Source: Microtetraspora malaysiensis (lineage in GTDB: Bacteria; Actinomycetota; Actinomycetes; Streptosporangiales; Streptosporangiaceae). From it: a stretch of DNA of 64,000 bases. The position numbers and the translations under genes were made by a program. Location of the stretch: positions 1 through 64,000 of the forward strand of contig NZ_BBYJ01000011.1 of assembly GCF_001528665.1 (NCBI RefSeq), given 5' to 3'. The notes under the pieces were generated by a model. That model did no database searches. It was not told the origin of the DNA and saw nothing but the letters and a program-made list of their open reading frames with translations. Position 1 is the first letter of the stretch; each line of letters opens with the position of its first letter. Of the stretch, positions 8,015 through 16,483 are shown in pieces.

Positions 8015-9520
8015 ATGGACCGAACTCTTCGCATGGGCGTGACCGGCGTGATGCTGGGCATGATCACAGCCCCGCTGGACGGCATGATGCTCGGACCCGC
8101 GCTACCGGCGATCATGAAAGATCTCGGCGGTCTGGAGTACTTCTCCTGGGTGGCGACGGCCTATCTGATCTGCATGGCCGCCTCGACGCCGATCTGGGGA
8201 AAACTCGGCGACCTGTACGGCCGCAAGACGGTGTACATGGCCGCGATCGTGATCTTCCTGCTGGGGTCCGGGCTGTCGGGGGCCGCGCAGGACATGATTC
8301 AGCTCGTCGGCTTCCGGATGGTGCAGGGGTTGGGCGCGGGCGGCCTGATGACCGGGGCTCTAGCGCTGATCGGCGAGCTGGTGCCGCCCCGGCACAGCGG
8401 CAGGCTCATGGGGCTGTTCGGGGTCATGATGCCGATCGCCTTCATCGCCGGGCCGTTGCTCGGTGGCCTGTTCGCCGAGCAGCTGGGCTGGCGGTGGGCG
8501 TTCTTCGTCAACCTTCCCATCGGCGCGGCCGCCTTGCTGCTCATCGGTGCCGCCGTGCGGCTGGAGCGGCGCCGGACCCGGGCGCGGATCGACTATCTCG
8601 GGGCGCTGCTGCTGACGGTGGCGCTGGTGGCGCTGAGTCTGGTCGCCAGCTGGGGCGGCACCCAGTACGCCTGGGGCTCGGCTCCGATCCTCGTCTTGGG
8701 TCTGATCGGGCTGGCGGCGCTGGCCGTCCTGCTCCTCGTGGAACGGCGCGCGGCCGAGCCGATCGTCCCGCTGCGACTGTTCGCCGACCGCAACTTCACC
8801 CTCGCCCAGGTCATCCGCTTCCTGGGCGGCGTCGGCATGGTGGTGGCGGCCACCTTTCTGCCCCAGTACATGCAGCTGGTCCACGGTGTCTCGCCGGTCG
8901 CCAGCGGCCTGCTGATCCTGCCCTCGATGCTCGGGATGGTCGCCGTGCTGATCGGCACCGGCCGGCTCATCAGCCGCACCGGCCGCTACCGGATCTACCC
9001 GATCCTCGGCGGCGCCACCGTGGCGGCCGGCATGCTCGTGCTGCTCATGCTGCGGCCCGGCACCAACCTGCCGCTCGCCTCCGGGCTGACGCTGATCGGC
9101 GGGCTCGGAGTGGGCCTGCTGATGCAGTCCACCACGATCATCACCATCAACAGCGCCGAGCCGCGCGACATGGGGGCGGCCAGCGGATCGGTCACTCTCT
9201 GGCACACCATGGGCGCCTCGCTGGGCGTGGCCGCGCTCGGCGCCCTGTACACCGCCCGGCTGAGAGATACCCTCATCGACCGCCTCGGCGCGGCAACCGG
9301 CGCCCGGATCGCCTCCGGCCAGCTGACGCGCGGCGCGCTCACCCAGCTCCCGCCCGCCGCGCGGGAGGCGGTTCACCTCGCCGTCTCCCGCGGCATTCAC
9401 GCCATGGCCCTCGGCGCGGCCGCGCTGGGCGTTCTCGCCTTCGCGCTGGCCTGGTTCATCCGCGAGGTCCCGTTGCGCGACCGGACCCCGTCGGCCGAGC
9501 CCGCCACTGCGGCCGCGTGA
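8015..9520 (+). CDS. MFS drug exporter, DHA2 (EmrB/QacA) type
   Basis: This 501-residue protein has about 14 predicted membrane helices, the length and topology of the DHA2 subfamily of proton-driven multidrug exporters. Motif A is present after TM2 (GKLGDLYGRK), motif B is around FRMVQGLGAGG, and motif C (AGPLLGG) lies in TM5. The ATG at 8015 is set by AGGAGG 5-10 nt upstream. Control by the divergent TetR protein through the two operators is inferred. The substrate is unknown. Genes downstream suggest a unit with redox enzymes (FMN reductase, SDR), possibly a quinone- or antibiotic-response group. Confidence 0.88.
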   Translation: MDRTLRMGVTGVMLGMITAPLDGMMLGPALPAIMKDLGGLEYFSWVATAYLICMAASTPIWGKLGDLYGRKTVYMAAIVIFLLGSGLSGAAQDMIQLVGFRMVQGLGAGGLMTGALALIGELVPPRHSGRLMGLFGVMMPIAFIAGPLLGGLFAEQLGWRWAFFVNLPIGAAALLLIGAAVRLERRRTRARIDYLGALLLTVALVALSLVASWGGTQYAWGSAPILVLGLIGLAALAVLLLVERRAAEPIVPLRLFADRNFTLAQVIRFLGGVGMVVAATFLPQYMQLVHGVSPVASGLLILPSMLGMVAVLIGTGRLISRTGRYRIYPILGGATVAAGMLVLLMLRPGTNLPLASGLTLIGGLGVGLLMQSTTIITINSAEPRDMGAASGSVTLWHTMGASLGVAALGALYTARLRDTLIDRLGAATGARIASGQLTRGALTQLPPAAREAVHLAVSRGIHAMALGAAALGVLAFALAWFIREVPLRDRTPSAEPATAAA

Positions 9521-9531
9521 GGCAGGCACCC

Positions 9532-9856
9532 ATGCCGCACAGCGTGAAAGCCCAGCTCGTGATGGACGTCATCTGCGCACACTCCTATCTCGGCTACACC
9601 CGCTTCGTCCGGGCCGCGGACCGGCGACTCCGCCACTCTTGCCCGGCTGGCCGCTGAGGTCGGCGTCACCACCGGCGTTGTGCCTGCCGCCGCGGTGCGT
9701 ACCCGGCTGGAGCAAGTGCGCCGCCTCGGCGTCACCGGCGTACCGGTCTTCCTCATCGAGAACCTGCCCCCGCTCACCGGATCCCCGACCGAGACCACAC
9801 TGCTGGCGGCCCTGCGCCAGGCCGCCACCACGAAGGGAGAACACCGTGACCAATGA
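9532..9856 (+). pseudogene. DsbA/FrnE-family thiol oxidoreductase, deleted and frameshifted
   Basis: The first part, from ATG 9532, reads VKAQLVMDVICAHSYLGYTRF, the N-terminus of FrnE-like DsbA oxidoreductases, in which the usual D-x-x-C-P-W active-site region has become DVICAHS. After about 30 codons the frame shifts near 9620. The second frame then gives a typical C-terminal end with the V-T-G-V-P-V-F cis-Pro loop, running to a stop at 9854-9856. Roughly the whole helical insert (about 100 residues) is missing, so this is a remnant. Its end overlaps the start of the FMN reductase gene, a relic of a coupled operon. Confidence 0.7.
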
Positions 9857-10433
9857 CCCGCTCCGGCTGGCCGTCATCGTCGGCAGTATCCGCGACGGCC
9901 GCCTCGGCCCCACCGTGGCCGCCTGGTTCGCCGGCCAGGCCGCGTCCCGCCCGGACCTCGACGTTGATGTGATTGATCTGGCCGACGTGCCGATCGGGGC
10001 GGCGGCTCCGTCGATGTCAGCGCCGGAGCCGGTGCTGAAGGCGCTGGGTGAGCTGACGCCACGGCTGGCGGCCGCGGACGCGTTCGTGGTGGTGACACCC
10101 GAGTACAACCACAGCTACCCGGCCGCGCTGAAGAACGCGATCGACTGGCACAACCAGCAGTTTCATGCCAAGCCGGTGGCGTTCGTGTCCTACGGCGGCA
10201 TCTCCGGAGGGCTGCGGGCGGTGGAGCACCTGCGCGCGGTATTCGCCGAGCTGCACGCCGTCACCACCCGCGACACCGTCAGCTTTCATGGCGCCTGGGA
10301 GTGCTTCGACGGCAACGGGCAGCCGAAGGACCCCGCCGGCCCGGCCGCGGCCGCCAAGACCCTGCTGGACCAAGTGAGCTGGTGGGCGCGGGTTCTGCGC
10401 GACGCCAAGGCCGCCACCCCCTACACCGCATGA
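9846..10433 (+). CDS. NADPH-dependent FMN reductase
   Basis: This is a 195-residue flavodoxin-fold NADPH:FMN reductase (NADPH_FMN_red family). The FMN phosphate loop is GSIRDGRLGP at about residues 13-22. The hallmark PEYNHSYPAALKNAIDW follows, with G-G-I-S-G-G afterwards. The GTG at 9846 is preceded by AAGGGAG with good spacing and lies within the last codons of the decayed DsbA gene. It may supply reduced FMN or reduce quinones or azo compounds. It belongs to the unit after the MFS exporter. Confidence 0.88.
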   Translation: MTNDPLRLAVIVGSIRDGRLGPTVAAWFAGQAASRPDLDVDVIDLADVPIGAAAPSMSAPEPVLKALGELTPRLAAADAFVVVTPEYNHSYPAALKNAIDWHNQQFHAKPVAFVSYGGISGGLRAVEHLRAVFAELHAVTTRDTVSFHGAWECFDGNGQPKDPAGPAAAAKTLLDQVSWWARVLRDAKAATPYTA

Positions 10434-10450
10434 ACCAGAAAGGCATGATC

Positions 10451-11203
10451 ATGAGGAGATTGGCCGAAAAGACGGCGTTGGTGACCGGCGCGAGCCGGGG
10501 CATCGGCCGCGCGATCGCCACCCGGCTGGCCCGCGAAGGCGCCCGGGTCGCCGTGCACTACGGCAGCAACCACGTTGCCGCCAAGGACACCGTCGCCGCC
10601 ATCGAGGCGGCCGGCGGGCGGGCCTTCGCCGTCCGGGCCGAGCTGGGCGCGCCCGGCGACGCCGAAGCCCTGTGGACCGCCTTCGACGCGCACGCCGACG
10701 GGCTGGACATCCTGGTCAACAACGCGGGCATCCTCGGCGGCCAGAGCGAGATCGACGGCGTCACCCGGGACGGCTTCGAGCGCCTGTTCGCGGTCAACAC
10801 CACCGCCCCGTTCTTCATCACCCAGCTCGCCCTGCCACGACTGCGCGACGGCGGGCGGATCATCACCGTGGGCACCATGCTGACCCGGGGAGCGGCCATG
10901 CCCAGGGCGATCGACTACGCCATGTCCAAGGCCGCACTCGACGTCCTCACCACCGCCCTGGCCAAGCAACTCGGGCCGCGCGGCATCACGGTCAACACCG
11001 TGGCCCCCGGCGTCATCGACACCGACATGCACCAAGGACGCCTGGTCGGCGAGGCCCTGGCCTGGCTGTCGTCCCAGACGCCTGTCGGTCGGCTGGGTAC
11101 GCCTGCCGACGTGGCCGATACCGTCGCCTTCCTGGCCTCTGACGACAGCCGCTACATCACCGGACACCGCCTCGACGTCTCAGGCGGGACGACCATGTCC
11201 TAG
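10451..11203 (+). CDS. SDR-family oxidoreductase (FabG-like)
   Basis: This 250-residue classical SDR has TGASRGIG, NNAG, the Ser region (TVGTM, where Thr or Ser may serve), YAMSK and the C-terminal SGG. It resembles 3-oxoacyl-ACP reductase/glucose dehydrogenase-like SDRs. Three in-frame ATGs lie at 10430, 10445 and 10451. The last gives the best spacing from AAAGG and starts MRRLAEKTALVTG like its relatives, while the first overlaps the FMN reductase stop. The S-to-T change at the usual catalytic serine is worth noting. The substrate is unknown. Confidence 0.82.
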   Translation: MRRLAEKTALVTGASRGIGRAIATRLAREGARVAVHYGSNHVAAKDTVAAIEAAGGRAFAVRAELGAPGDAEALWTAFDAHADGLDILVNNAGILGGQSEIDGVTRDGFERLFAVNTTAPFFITQLALPRLRDGGRIITVGTMLTRGAAMPRAIDYAMSKAALDVLTTALAKQLGPRGITVNTVAPGVIDTDMHQGRLVGEALAWLSSQTPVGRLGTPADVADTVAFLASDDSRYITGHRLDVSGGTTMS

Positions 11204-11320
11204 CGCCAAGCGACCGAGCCGCGCAGGTCGAGCCCGCCGCCGACTGGAGGGCCACCCTGCCCGACGCGGCCCGTCTACCGGCGAAGAAACGGAAATCGCC
11301 GCTCTTTTCAAGATCTGGGT

Positions 11321-11348
11321 GGAACACTCCCAGGCATCCGGACACGTA
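11321..11348 (+). promoter_or_regulatory. Candidate ECF-type promoter
   Basis: A GGAAC element at 11321-11325 and a CGTA element at 11345-11348, separated by 19 nt, resemble ECF sigma promoters. They sit about 36 nt before the GTG of the ECF sigma gene, consistent with autoregulation. The spacing is slightly long, so this is tentative. Confidence 0.35.
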
Positions 11349-11383
11349 CGGATGTGAAGGAGCACCTGGCGAGAGGGAGCACA

Positions 11384-11941
11384 GTGGGCGGTCCAGAGGC
11401 GGGACAGCGCTTCGAGGAGATCTACCTGGCGTGCTACGCCGACCTGCTCGCCTACATCCGGCGGCGCGTCGACTCGCACGACGACGCCGCCGACGCGCTC
11501 GCCGAGACCTTCGCCACCGCGTGGCGCCGGTTGCCCGACGTCCCGGACGGCCACGCCGCGCGGCTCTGGCTGTACGGCGTGGCCAGGCGCGTGCTCGCCA
11601 ACGGCCGCAGGACGGCGACGCGCCGGAGCGCCCTGGTCGAGCGGATGGGCGCGCAACTCGCCGGCTGGGCCGAGAGCGCGGCCCCGCCCGACGACGACCT
11701 CGACGCGGTCCGGGCGGCCTTCGGGCGGCTGTACGCGGACGACCGCGAGGTGCTGGCGCTGGTGACCTGGGAGGGCCTGACCTCCGACGAGGCCGCCGTC
11801 GTCCTCGGCTGCTCGCCCGGCGCCGCCCGCTCCCGGCTGCATCGGGCCCGCAAGCGCCTGGCGCGGGAGCTGTCCCGCGCGGGCGTCGACGTCGCGCGAT
11901 ATGGCGTGCGCGCCCTCGCGCTGGCGGGGAGGAAGGCATGA
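11384..11941 (+). CDS. ECF RNA polymerase sigma factor
   Basis: The product is a 185-residue ECF sigma factor. Region 2 carries the F-E-x-I-Y-x-x-x-Y-x-D-L-L-A-Y-I-R-R-R and D-A-x-A-E-T-F-A-T-A-W-R-R signatures, and region 4 carries E-A-A-V-V-L-G-C-S-P-G-A-A-R-S-R-L-H-R-A. The GTG at 11384 follows GAGGGAG with a 4-nt spacer; an earlier GTG at 11354 lacks a ribosome site. It overlaps the next gene by ATGA, so the two are translationally coupled. That membrane protein lacks an obvious ZAS motif but is the probable partner or target. Confidence 0.88.
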   Translation: MGGPEAGQRFEEIYLACYADLLAYIRRRVDSHDDAADALAETFATAWRRLPDVPDGHAARLWLYGVARRVLANGRRTATRRSALVERMGAQLAGWAESAAPPDDDLDAVRAAFGRLYADDREVLALVTWEGLTSDEAAVVLGCSPGAARSRLHRARKRLARELSRAGVDVARYGVRALALAGRKA

Positions 11942-12789
11942 CCGACGCCCGGATCGACCGCCTCGTCGAGCGGATCGCCCCCGACCCCGGGCCGGGGCTG
12001 ACGCCGCTGGCCCGCGAGCTGCTCGACGAGATCACCTCGACCCCTCCGGTCGCCGCCCGGTCGTCCCGGTGGCGTCCGCGTCTCGTGTGGAGCCGTGGAA
12101 TCTGGAGCGGTGGGGTACGGCCCCGGCCGGCGGGGGTGGCCGGGGCGATCGCCGTCCTGCTGGCCGCCACGGCCTGGCTCGGCTCCGCGCCCGCCTCCGC
12201 CGCGCTCGACATCGAGCGCGAAGGCGACCAGTACGTCGTCACGGTCAAGGACATGTTCGCCGAGCCCGCGATGTACGAGCGCGAGCTGCGTATCCGAGGC
12301 CTGAAGATCGAGCTGCGGGTCGTCCCGGTCTCGGCGAGCATGGTGGGAGAGGTCCTGGTCCTCGACGGCACGCCCACCTTGAGCGGCGTCACCCGCATCA
12401 AGGCGCCGGGCGAGTGCCGCCACCCTTTCAGCTTCTGCTCGATCGGCCTGCGCATCCCGGTGAAGTATCGGAAGCAGGTGGCCGTCTTCCTCGGTCGGCC
12501 GACTCGCCTGGGCGAGCGCTACGGCCTGATGACCCCGATCGACGTGCCGGGCGAGCCGCTCCACTGCGTGGACTACGTCAACAAGACCGTCGCCGACGTC
12601 GAGCCGATGCTCCGGGCGCGCGGCCTGAAGGCGACGTTCACCGCGTACGGCGTGAAGGGGCCGGTTCCCCGCGACTGGTACGTCTACGATGGGGTGCTGA
12701 CCGCGCCGGGCGAGGTGCTCATGGCGGTCAACCGGGTGCCCAACCCCACGCCACGGCCGAAGAATGCCTTCTGCCCCGACAGCCGCTGA
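11938..12789 (+). CDS. Single-pass membrane protein coupled to the sigma factor
   Basis: This 283-residue protein has an N-terminal cytoplasmic part (about 60 residues), one membrane helix at roughly 66-86 (GAIAVLLAATAWLG) and an extracytoplasmic domain of about 195 residues. That topology and the coupled position match actinobacterial CU044_5270-like sigma-associated proteins. The outer domain carries cysteines in E-C-R-H-P-F-S-F-C-S and L-H-C-V-D that could form disulfides. No H-x3-C-x2-C zinc anti-sigma motif is present, so it may be an unusual anti-sigma factor or a downstream effector. Its function is inferred only from context and topology. Confidence 0.75.
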   Translation: MTDARIDRLVERIAPDPGPGLTPLARELLDEITSTPPVAARSSRWRPRLVWSRGIWSGGVRPRPAGVAGAIAVLLAATAWLGSAPASAALDIEREGDQYVVTVKDMFAEPAMYERELRIRGLKIELRVVPVSASMVGEVLVLDGTPTLSGVTRIKAPGECRHPFSFCSIGLRIPVKYRKQVAVFLGRPTRLGERYGLMTPIDVPGEPLHCVDYVNKTVADVEPMLRARGLKATFTAYGVKGPVPRDWYVYDGVLTAPGEVLMAVNRVPNPTPRPKNAFCPDSR

Positions 12790-12841
12790 CCGCTCCCGCG
12801 CTTCGCTGACGAGCCCCTCGCGGGGCCGCTGACAGCCTCCC

Positions 12842-12871
12842 CGGAGTGCGGACGCTCGCGTCCGCACTCCG
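12842..12871. terminator. Strong hairpin, 13-bp stem
   Basis: A perfect 13-bp inverted repeat (12842-12854 with 12859-12871, arm CGGAGTGCGGACG) surrounds a CTCG loop. It follows the sigma/membrane-protein operon by about 50 bp and precedes the glycosyltransferase fragment. It has no T-tract. Confidence 0.65.
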
Positions 12872-12981
12872 TCTCGCCGTGCCGCCCGTGCCGCGCGGAC
12901 TTTCCCTGGTTCCGCCGACGATCGGATTCGCCATGCCCACCGAACTACGCGGCGCGCCCATGCCGGCGCCCGCCCGGCCCG

Positions 12982-13278
12982 CCGCCGCTCGCCGGATACG
13001 CCGCCTGGTACGGGTCGGTCCACGGCCGGGTCGCGCTGAGCGGTGCCGACGGGGTGGCGCTGTGGGCGCGCACGACGACCTTCGCCGACTGCGCGGTCGT
13101 CCAGCCGCCACCGGAGCTGGCCCCGCTCTGCCCGAACGGCGCCGTCCAGGACGCCGCCTCGGAGTACGTGTGGGACCCGAAGGCCTCCATCGACCTGCTG
13201 CCCGGCGGCCGGTTCGCGCACAACGAGCAGGCGCGCGAGTTCGCGTTGCGCGCCATCGCCGTACGGCCGCGCGAGGTT
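12982..13278 (+). pseudogene. Fragment of a GT-C glycosyltransferase, paralogue of the gene at 58496
   Basis: The frame encodes LAGYAAWYGSVHGRVALSG, then DGVALWARTTTFADC, LCPNG, EYVWDPKAS and FALRAIA. These match, in order, an internal stretch of the intact membrane glycosyltransferase at 58496-59953 (for example DGVALWARTMTFADC and FALRAIA there). Only about 99 codons are left. Both the N-terminal membrane part and the C-terminal part are absent, and homology stops exactly where the next gene's stop codon begins. It is a truncated duplicate, probably broken by the rearrangement that brought in the neighbouring ATPase genes. Confidence 0.8.
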
Positions 13279-14015
13279 CAGTCAGCCGGGTCGGACAGGA
13301 CGTGCCGGAGGTAGAAGTCCGGCCTGGCCAGGTAGCGGCGCCAGTGGTCGACGAGCTGCAACCCCTCCCACTCGGCCGTGCGGATGCCGTCGTCGTCGAG
13401 CTCCAGGATCTGCGCCCCGGGCAGACCGGCCAGGACCGGCGAGTGGGTGGCGCAGATGATCTGGCCGCCGTCGCGGGCCACCTGGTCCATGAGGCCGATC
13501 AGCCGCAGGCACGAGGTGAACGACAACGCGGCCTCCGGCTCGTCCATCAGGTACAGCCCCGGCCCGGACACCATCCGGTCCAGGACCGTGAAGAAGCCCT
13601 CGCCGTGCGACTGCTCGGTCAGGTCGTCCTCCCAGAAGCCGTACCGGCCGGAGACGTTCTGCCCGAGGGTGAACAGCGTTTCGGCGCGGAAGAAGAACGC
13701 CCGGCGCCGGAGCCGGGGGCCGTGGAGCAGCCGCAGCCCGGCCGCGGTCAGGTCGGCGTCGATGACCCGGCCGAGTGGGGTGGCGGGGCCATGGCTGGCG
13801 TACTTCGTGCCCGCCTTTCCGCCGTGCGCGTTGATGCCGCACACGTCGGCGATCGCCTCGACGATCGTGGACTTCCCCGAGCCGTTCTCACCGACGAGGA
13901 ACGCCACGGGGGCGGTGAGCCGGACGCCGCGTCCGGCCAGGTGCCGTACGGCGGGGAGCGTGAACGGCCACTCCGCGGGCACCCGGCCGGGAACGCGCAG
14001 GCGGCTGAGCAGCAC
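13278..14015 (-). CDS. AAA-family (SMC/RecF-like) ATPase
   Basis: This 245-residue P-loop ATPase has Walker A GENGSGKST near residues 41-49, Walker B LYLMDEPEAALS, and a switch-type His in the following C-A-T-H-S-P. These are typical of AAA_21/RecF-like ABC ATPases found singly in defence islands. The GTG at 14015 is fixed by GGAGGAGG upstream; a longer frame to 14096 has no ribosome site. It is divergent from the RloA/RloB pair across 296 bp. A house-cleaning or anti-phage role is inferred from the neighbourhood only. Confidence 0.8.
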   Translation of the reverse strand: MLLSRLRVPGRVPAEWPFTLPAVRHLAGRGVRLTAPVAFLVGENGSGKSTIVEAIADVCGINAHGGKAGTKYASHGPATPLGRVIDADLTAAGLRLLHGPRLRRRAFFFRAETLFTLGQNVSGRYGFWEDDLTEQSHGEGFFTVLDRMVSGPGLYLMDEPEAALSFTSCLRLIGLMDQVARDGGQIICATHSPVLAGLPGAQILELDDDGIRTAEWEGLQLVDHWRRYLARPDFYLRHVLSDPAD

Positions 14016-14311
14016 GGGAGACCTCCTCCACGCGGGTGTCGCGGCCGATCCGCGGGCCGCGGCCGGGGCCGTGCCCCCCGCGAGCGGCGCTCCCATATCG
14101 GCGGCCGCCGCGACGAGGGCGCCGTACGCCCGAGGCTAGCCGCACACCCCCGGCCGCCGCAGGACCCCGCGCCCGTGTATCCGCGCGGGATTTGTTGGAG
14201 CCGCCGCCCTCTGGCTCCCAGAAGAGAGGGGTCATAGGCTGTTCTATGCGGGCTCTACGCATGAGGATGAAGATGACGGGGTGTAGGGCCGTGTTTCAGT
14301 AGGAGGTTCAC

Positions 14312-15586
14312 GTGCTGATCCGTTTCCGGCTGGCCAATCACCGCTCCATCCGGGACGAGCATGAGCTGTCCCTGATCGCCACCGAGTTCGACGAGGGAAC
14401 GGGCCGCGAGACCGGCCTCCGGCATCGTGGGCGGGATGTTCTGGTCCAGCCGGTGGCGGGCGTGTTCGGGGCCAACGCGTCGGGCAAGTCCAATCTGCTC
14501 GGTGGGTTCAGGCTGATGAGGGAAGCGGTGCGGGACTCCTTCGCGGACTGGGCGAAGGAGCCGCGGACGGTTCCCCGTCAGCCGTTCAAGCTCGACGCCG
14601 CGTCCCGGGAGGAGACGAGCCTGTTCGAAGTCGATCTCGTGCTGGGTCAGGACCGTGTCCGCTACACGTATGGCTTCGAACTGTCGGACGAGCGGGTGGA
14701 GGCGGAATGGCTTCATGCGTATCCGCATGGGCGGCGGAATGTCTGGTTCGATCGGGAGGCGGGGCGCCCGGATTCGGAGGGTGGAGAGTTCATCTTCAGG
14801 GGCGAGGGCTTCAAGGGGGAGCGGGAGTCCCTGGTGAGGCTGACCCGTCCGAACGCGCTGTTCCTGTCAGTGGGAGCCACACTCAACGATCCCCAGTTGT
14901 CGGCGATACACCGCTGGTTCCTTGACAATCTGTGGCTGATGACATCGGAACGCGATCTCGGCGCCCGAGTAGAACAAACCGGACATCTTCTCGCGGAGCC
15001 GGGGCAAGCGGAGACCTACCGGCCACGCATCGTGCGACTGATGCGATCGGCCGACCTGGGGATCACCCGCCTGGACACCGACCCTGAGACCGGCGAGATC
15101 AGGCTGTGGCATCGCACGCCGGATGGCGGGGAGACACCGCTGGAATTCCGTACCGAGGAGTCACTCGGCACACACGCCTGGTTCGCCTTCCTGGGACCCA
15201 TGCTCACCGTGCTTGACAGGGGAGCCGTCCTTCTCGTGGACGAGCTGGACTCGAGCCTGCACCCGACGCTGGCCGCGGAGGTCGTGCGGGTCTTTCAAGA
15301 TTCCGCGTCGAATCCACGTGGCGCGCAGCTGATCTTCACCACGCACGATGCGACCTTGTTGGGCAGCGCGGTACTCGACCGTCCCCTGAGCCGTGACCAA
15401 GTGCGGATCACCGCGAAGAAACGCTCCGGGGAGACGGAGTTGTACTCGTTGACGGAGGCCAAGCCGCGCAAGGAGGAGAACCTCGAGCGTGGCTATCTGC
15501 GGGGTCGCTACGGTGGGGTGCCGCGGGTCACCGCAGGAGAGATCGCCCGCGAGCTGTCCTGGCAGGAGGCGAAGGCGACGGCATGA
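14312..15586 (+). CDS. RloA-type AAA ATPase (AbiL-like defence, ATPase subunit)
   Basis: This is a 424-residue ATPase of the AAA15/RloA class. Walker A is GANASGKS (residues 53-60), Walker B is LLVDELDSSLHP (D310, E311), and T-T-H-D follows. An N-terminal F-R-x-x-N-H-R-S-I-R-D-E motif opens the protein, as in OLD/RloA-like ATPases. The GTG at 14312 follows AGGAGG. Its stop overlaps the ATG of a RloB-like gene by 4 nt. RloA/RloB pairs correspond to AbiL-type abortive infection systems, in which the ATPase is thought to sense or hold the partner effector. Phage defence is inferred from gene pairing. Confidence 0.85.
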   Translation: MLIRFRLANHRSIRDEHELSLIATEFDEGTGRETGLRHRGRDVLVQPVAGVFGANASGKSNLLGGFRLMREAVRDSFADWAKEPRTVPRQPFKLDAASREETSLFEVDLVLGQDRVRYTYGFELSDERVEAEWLHAYPHGRRNVWFDREAGRPDSEGGEFIFRGEGFKGERESLVRLTRPNALFLSVGATLNDPQLSAIHRWFLDNLWLMTSERDLGARVEQTGHLLAEPGQAETYRPRIVRLMRSADLGITRLDTDPETGEIRLWHRTPDGGETPLEFRTEESLGTHAWFAFLGPMLTVLDRGAVLLVDELDSSLHPTLAAEVVRVFQDSASNPRGAQLIFTTHDATLLGSAVLDRPLSRDQVRITAKKRSGETELYSLTEAKPRKEENLERGYLRGRYGGVPRVTAGEIARELSWQEAKATA

Positions 15587-16389
15587 GCAGACAGGCGGGG
15601 AAGGGGCAGGAACGGCCACGGCGGAAAAGGCGCGGGCATATGGAGGACGAGCGGCCCCTGACACCGCGGGCCGGCTCCCGTCATCGTGGGGCGCGCGTGG
15701 TCTATGTCGCCTGCGAAGGCGAATCAACGGAGCCGGACTATCTCCGATATCTGAATGAGGAGTTCGGAGACGGTGACGGGGGGCTGAGACGGCCTTTCCG
15801 GGTCCAACCCGTCTATCGCAAGAACGGGATGACTCCTTCCGAGGTGGTCGCGGCAGTACAGGAAGCGGCCTCTGAGGACGAGGCATGGGCGCTGTTCGAC
15901 CGCGACCAGTGGGATGACATCCCGCAGGCGGTCGCGGCAGCGGCCGCGTCGGGCGTCGAGCTCGCCTTCTCACACCCGTCGTTCGATCTCTGGCTGTTGT
16001 TGCACTTCCAGCCGTTCGGAGGAGCGCAGAGCGGCAGCAGCAAGCTTGTGATCGAGAAGTTGCGGCAGGCCAAGGGCGCGACCGCTTTCAGGACCTACGA
16101 CAAGAGAGACGACAAGGGCCTCGGGGGCGCTCGGCGCGATGCCTTGAGAGGGCGGGAGGGGAACGCGGTGACCCATGCCCGACGTCTTGTCGCCGCCTGC
16201 GCTCATGGTCGCTGCACCCCGGGGCGTGCGTGGACGGAGCCGGTCGGCCGTGACATCGAACAGTGGTCTCCCCAGGCGTGGGCGTCACGCTCGGGGCACA
16301 CCCCTGAGTGCCCGATCTTGCATCGTGATCCGTCCACGGATGTGTGGCGCCTGCTCGTCACCCTGGGCATCCAAGGAACTGCGAACTGA
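15583..16389 (+). CDS. RloB-like effector of the AbiL-type pair
   Basis: The product is a 268-residue RloB-family protein. Family marks are the VACEGESTE segment (E45), the D106-R-D108 pair in ALFDRDQWD and S-H-P-S-F-D-L-W-L-L-L-H-F (residues 130-142). The acidic E and D-x-D arrangement is reminiscent of TOPRIM nucleases, as in other ATPase-linked defence effectors. The N-terminal 20 residues are basic and unstructured. It overlaps the RloA gene by ATGA, so stoichiometric expression is expected. A toxic nuclease acting after phage sensing is the likely role, from known RloAB/AbiL organisation. Confidence 0.82.
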   Translation: MSRQAGKGQERPRRKRRGHMEDERPLTPRAGSRHRGARVVYVACEGESTEPDYLRYLNEEFGDGDGGLRRPFRVQPVYRKNGMTPSEVVAAVQEAASEDEAWALFDRDQWDDIPQAVAAAAASGVELAFSHPSFDLWLLLHFQPFGGAQSGSSKLVIEKLRQAKGATAFRTYDKRDDKGLGGARRDALRGREGNAVTHARRLVAACAHGRCTPGRAWTEPVGRDIEQWSPQAWASRSGHTPECPILHRDPSTDVWRLLVTLGIQGTAN

Positions 16390-16450
16390 CGCCGACGCGG
16401 CCCCGGTGGGGAGGAGGCGTTTGGCGGCAGTGCGTCGGGGACGAGCAAGC

Positions 16451-16483
16451 GGCGACCGTCAGGGCGTTTCCGGGACGGTCGCC
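16451..16483. terminator. Hairpin at the end of the kshA operon
   Basis: Ten-bp perfect arms (GGCGACCGTC at 16451-16460 and its complement at 16474-16483) enclose a 13-nt loop that contains the stop codon of the minus-strand cysteine protein. It lies between convergent genes and could terminate transcripts from both sides. Confidence 0.55.
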
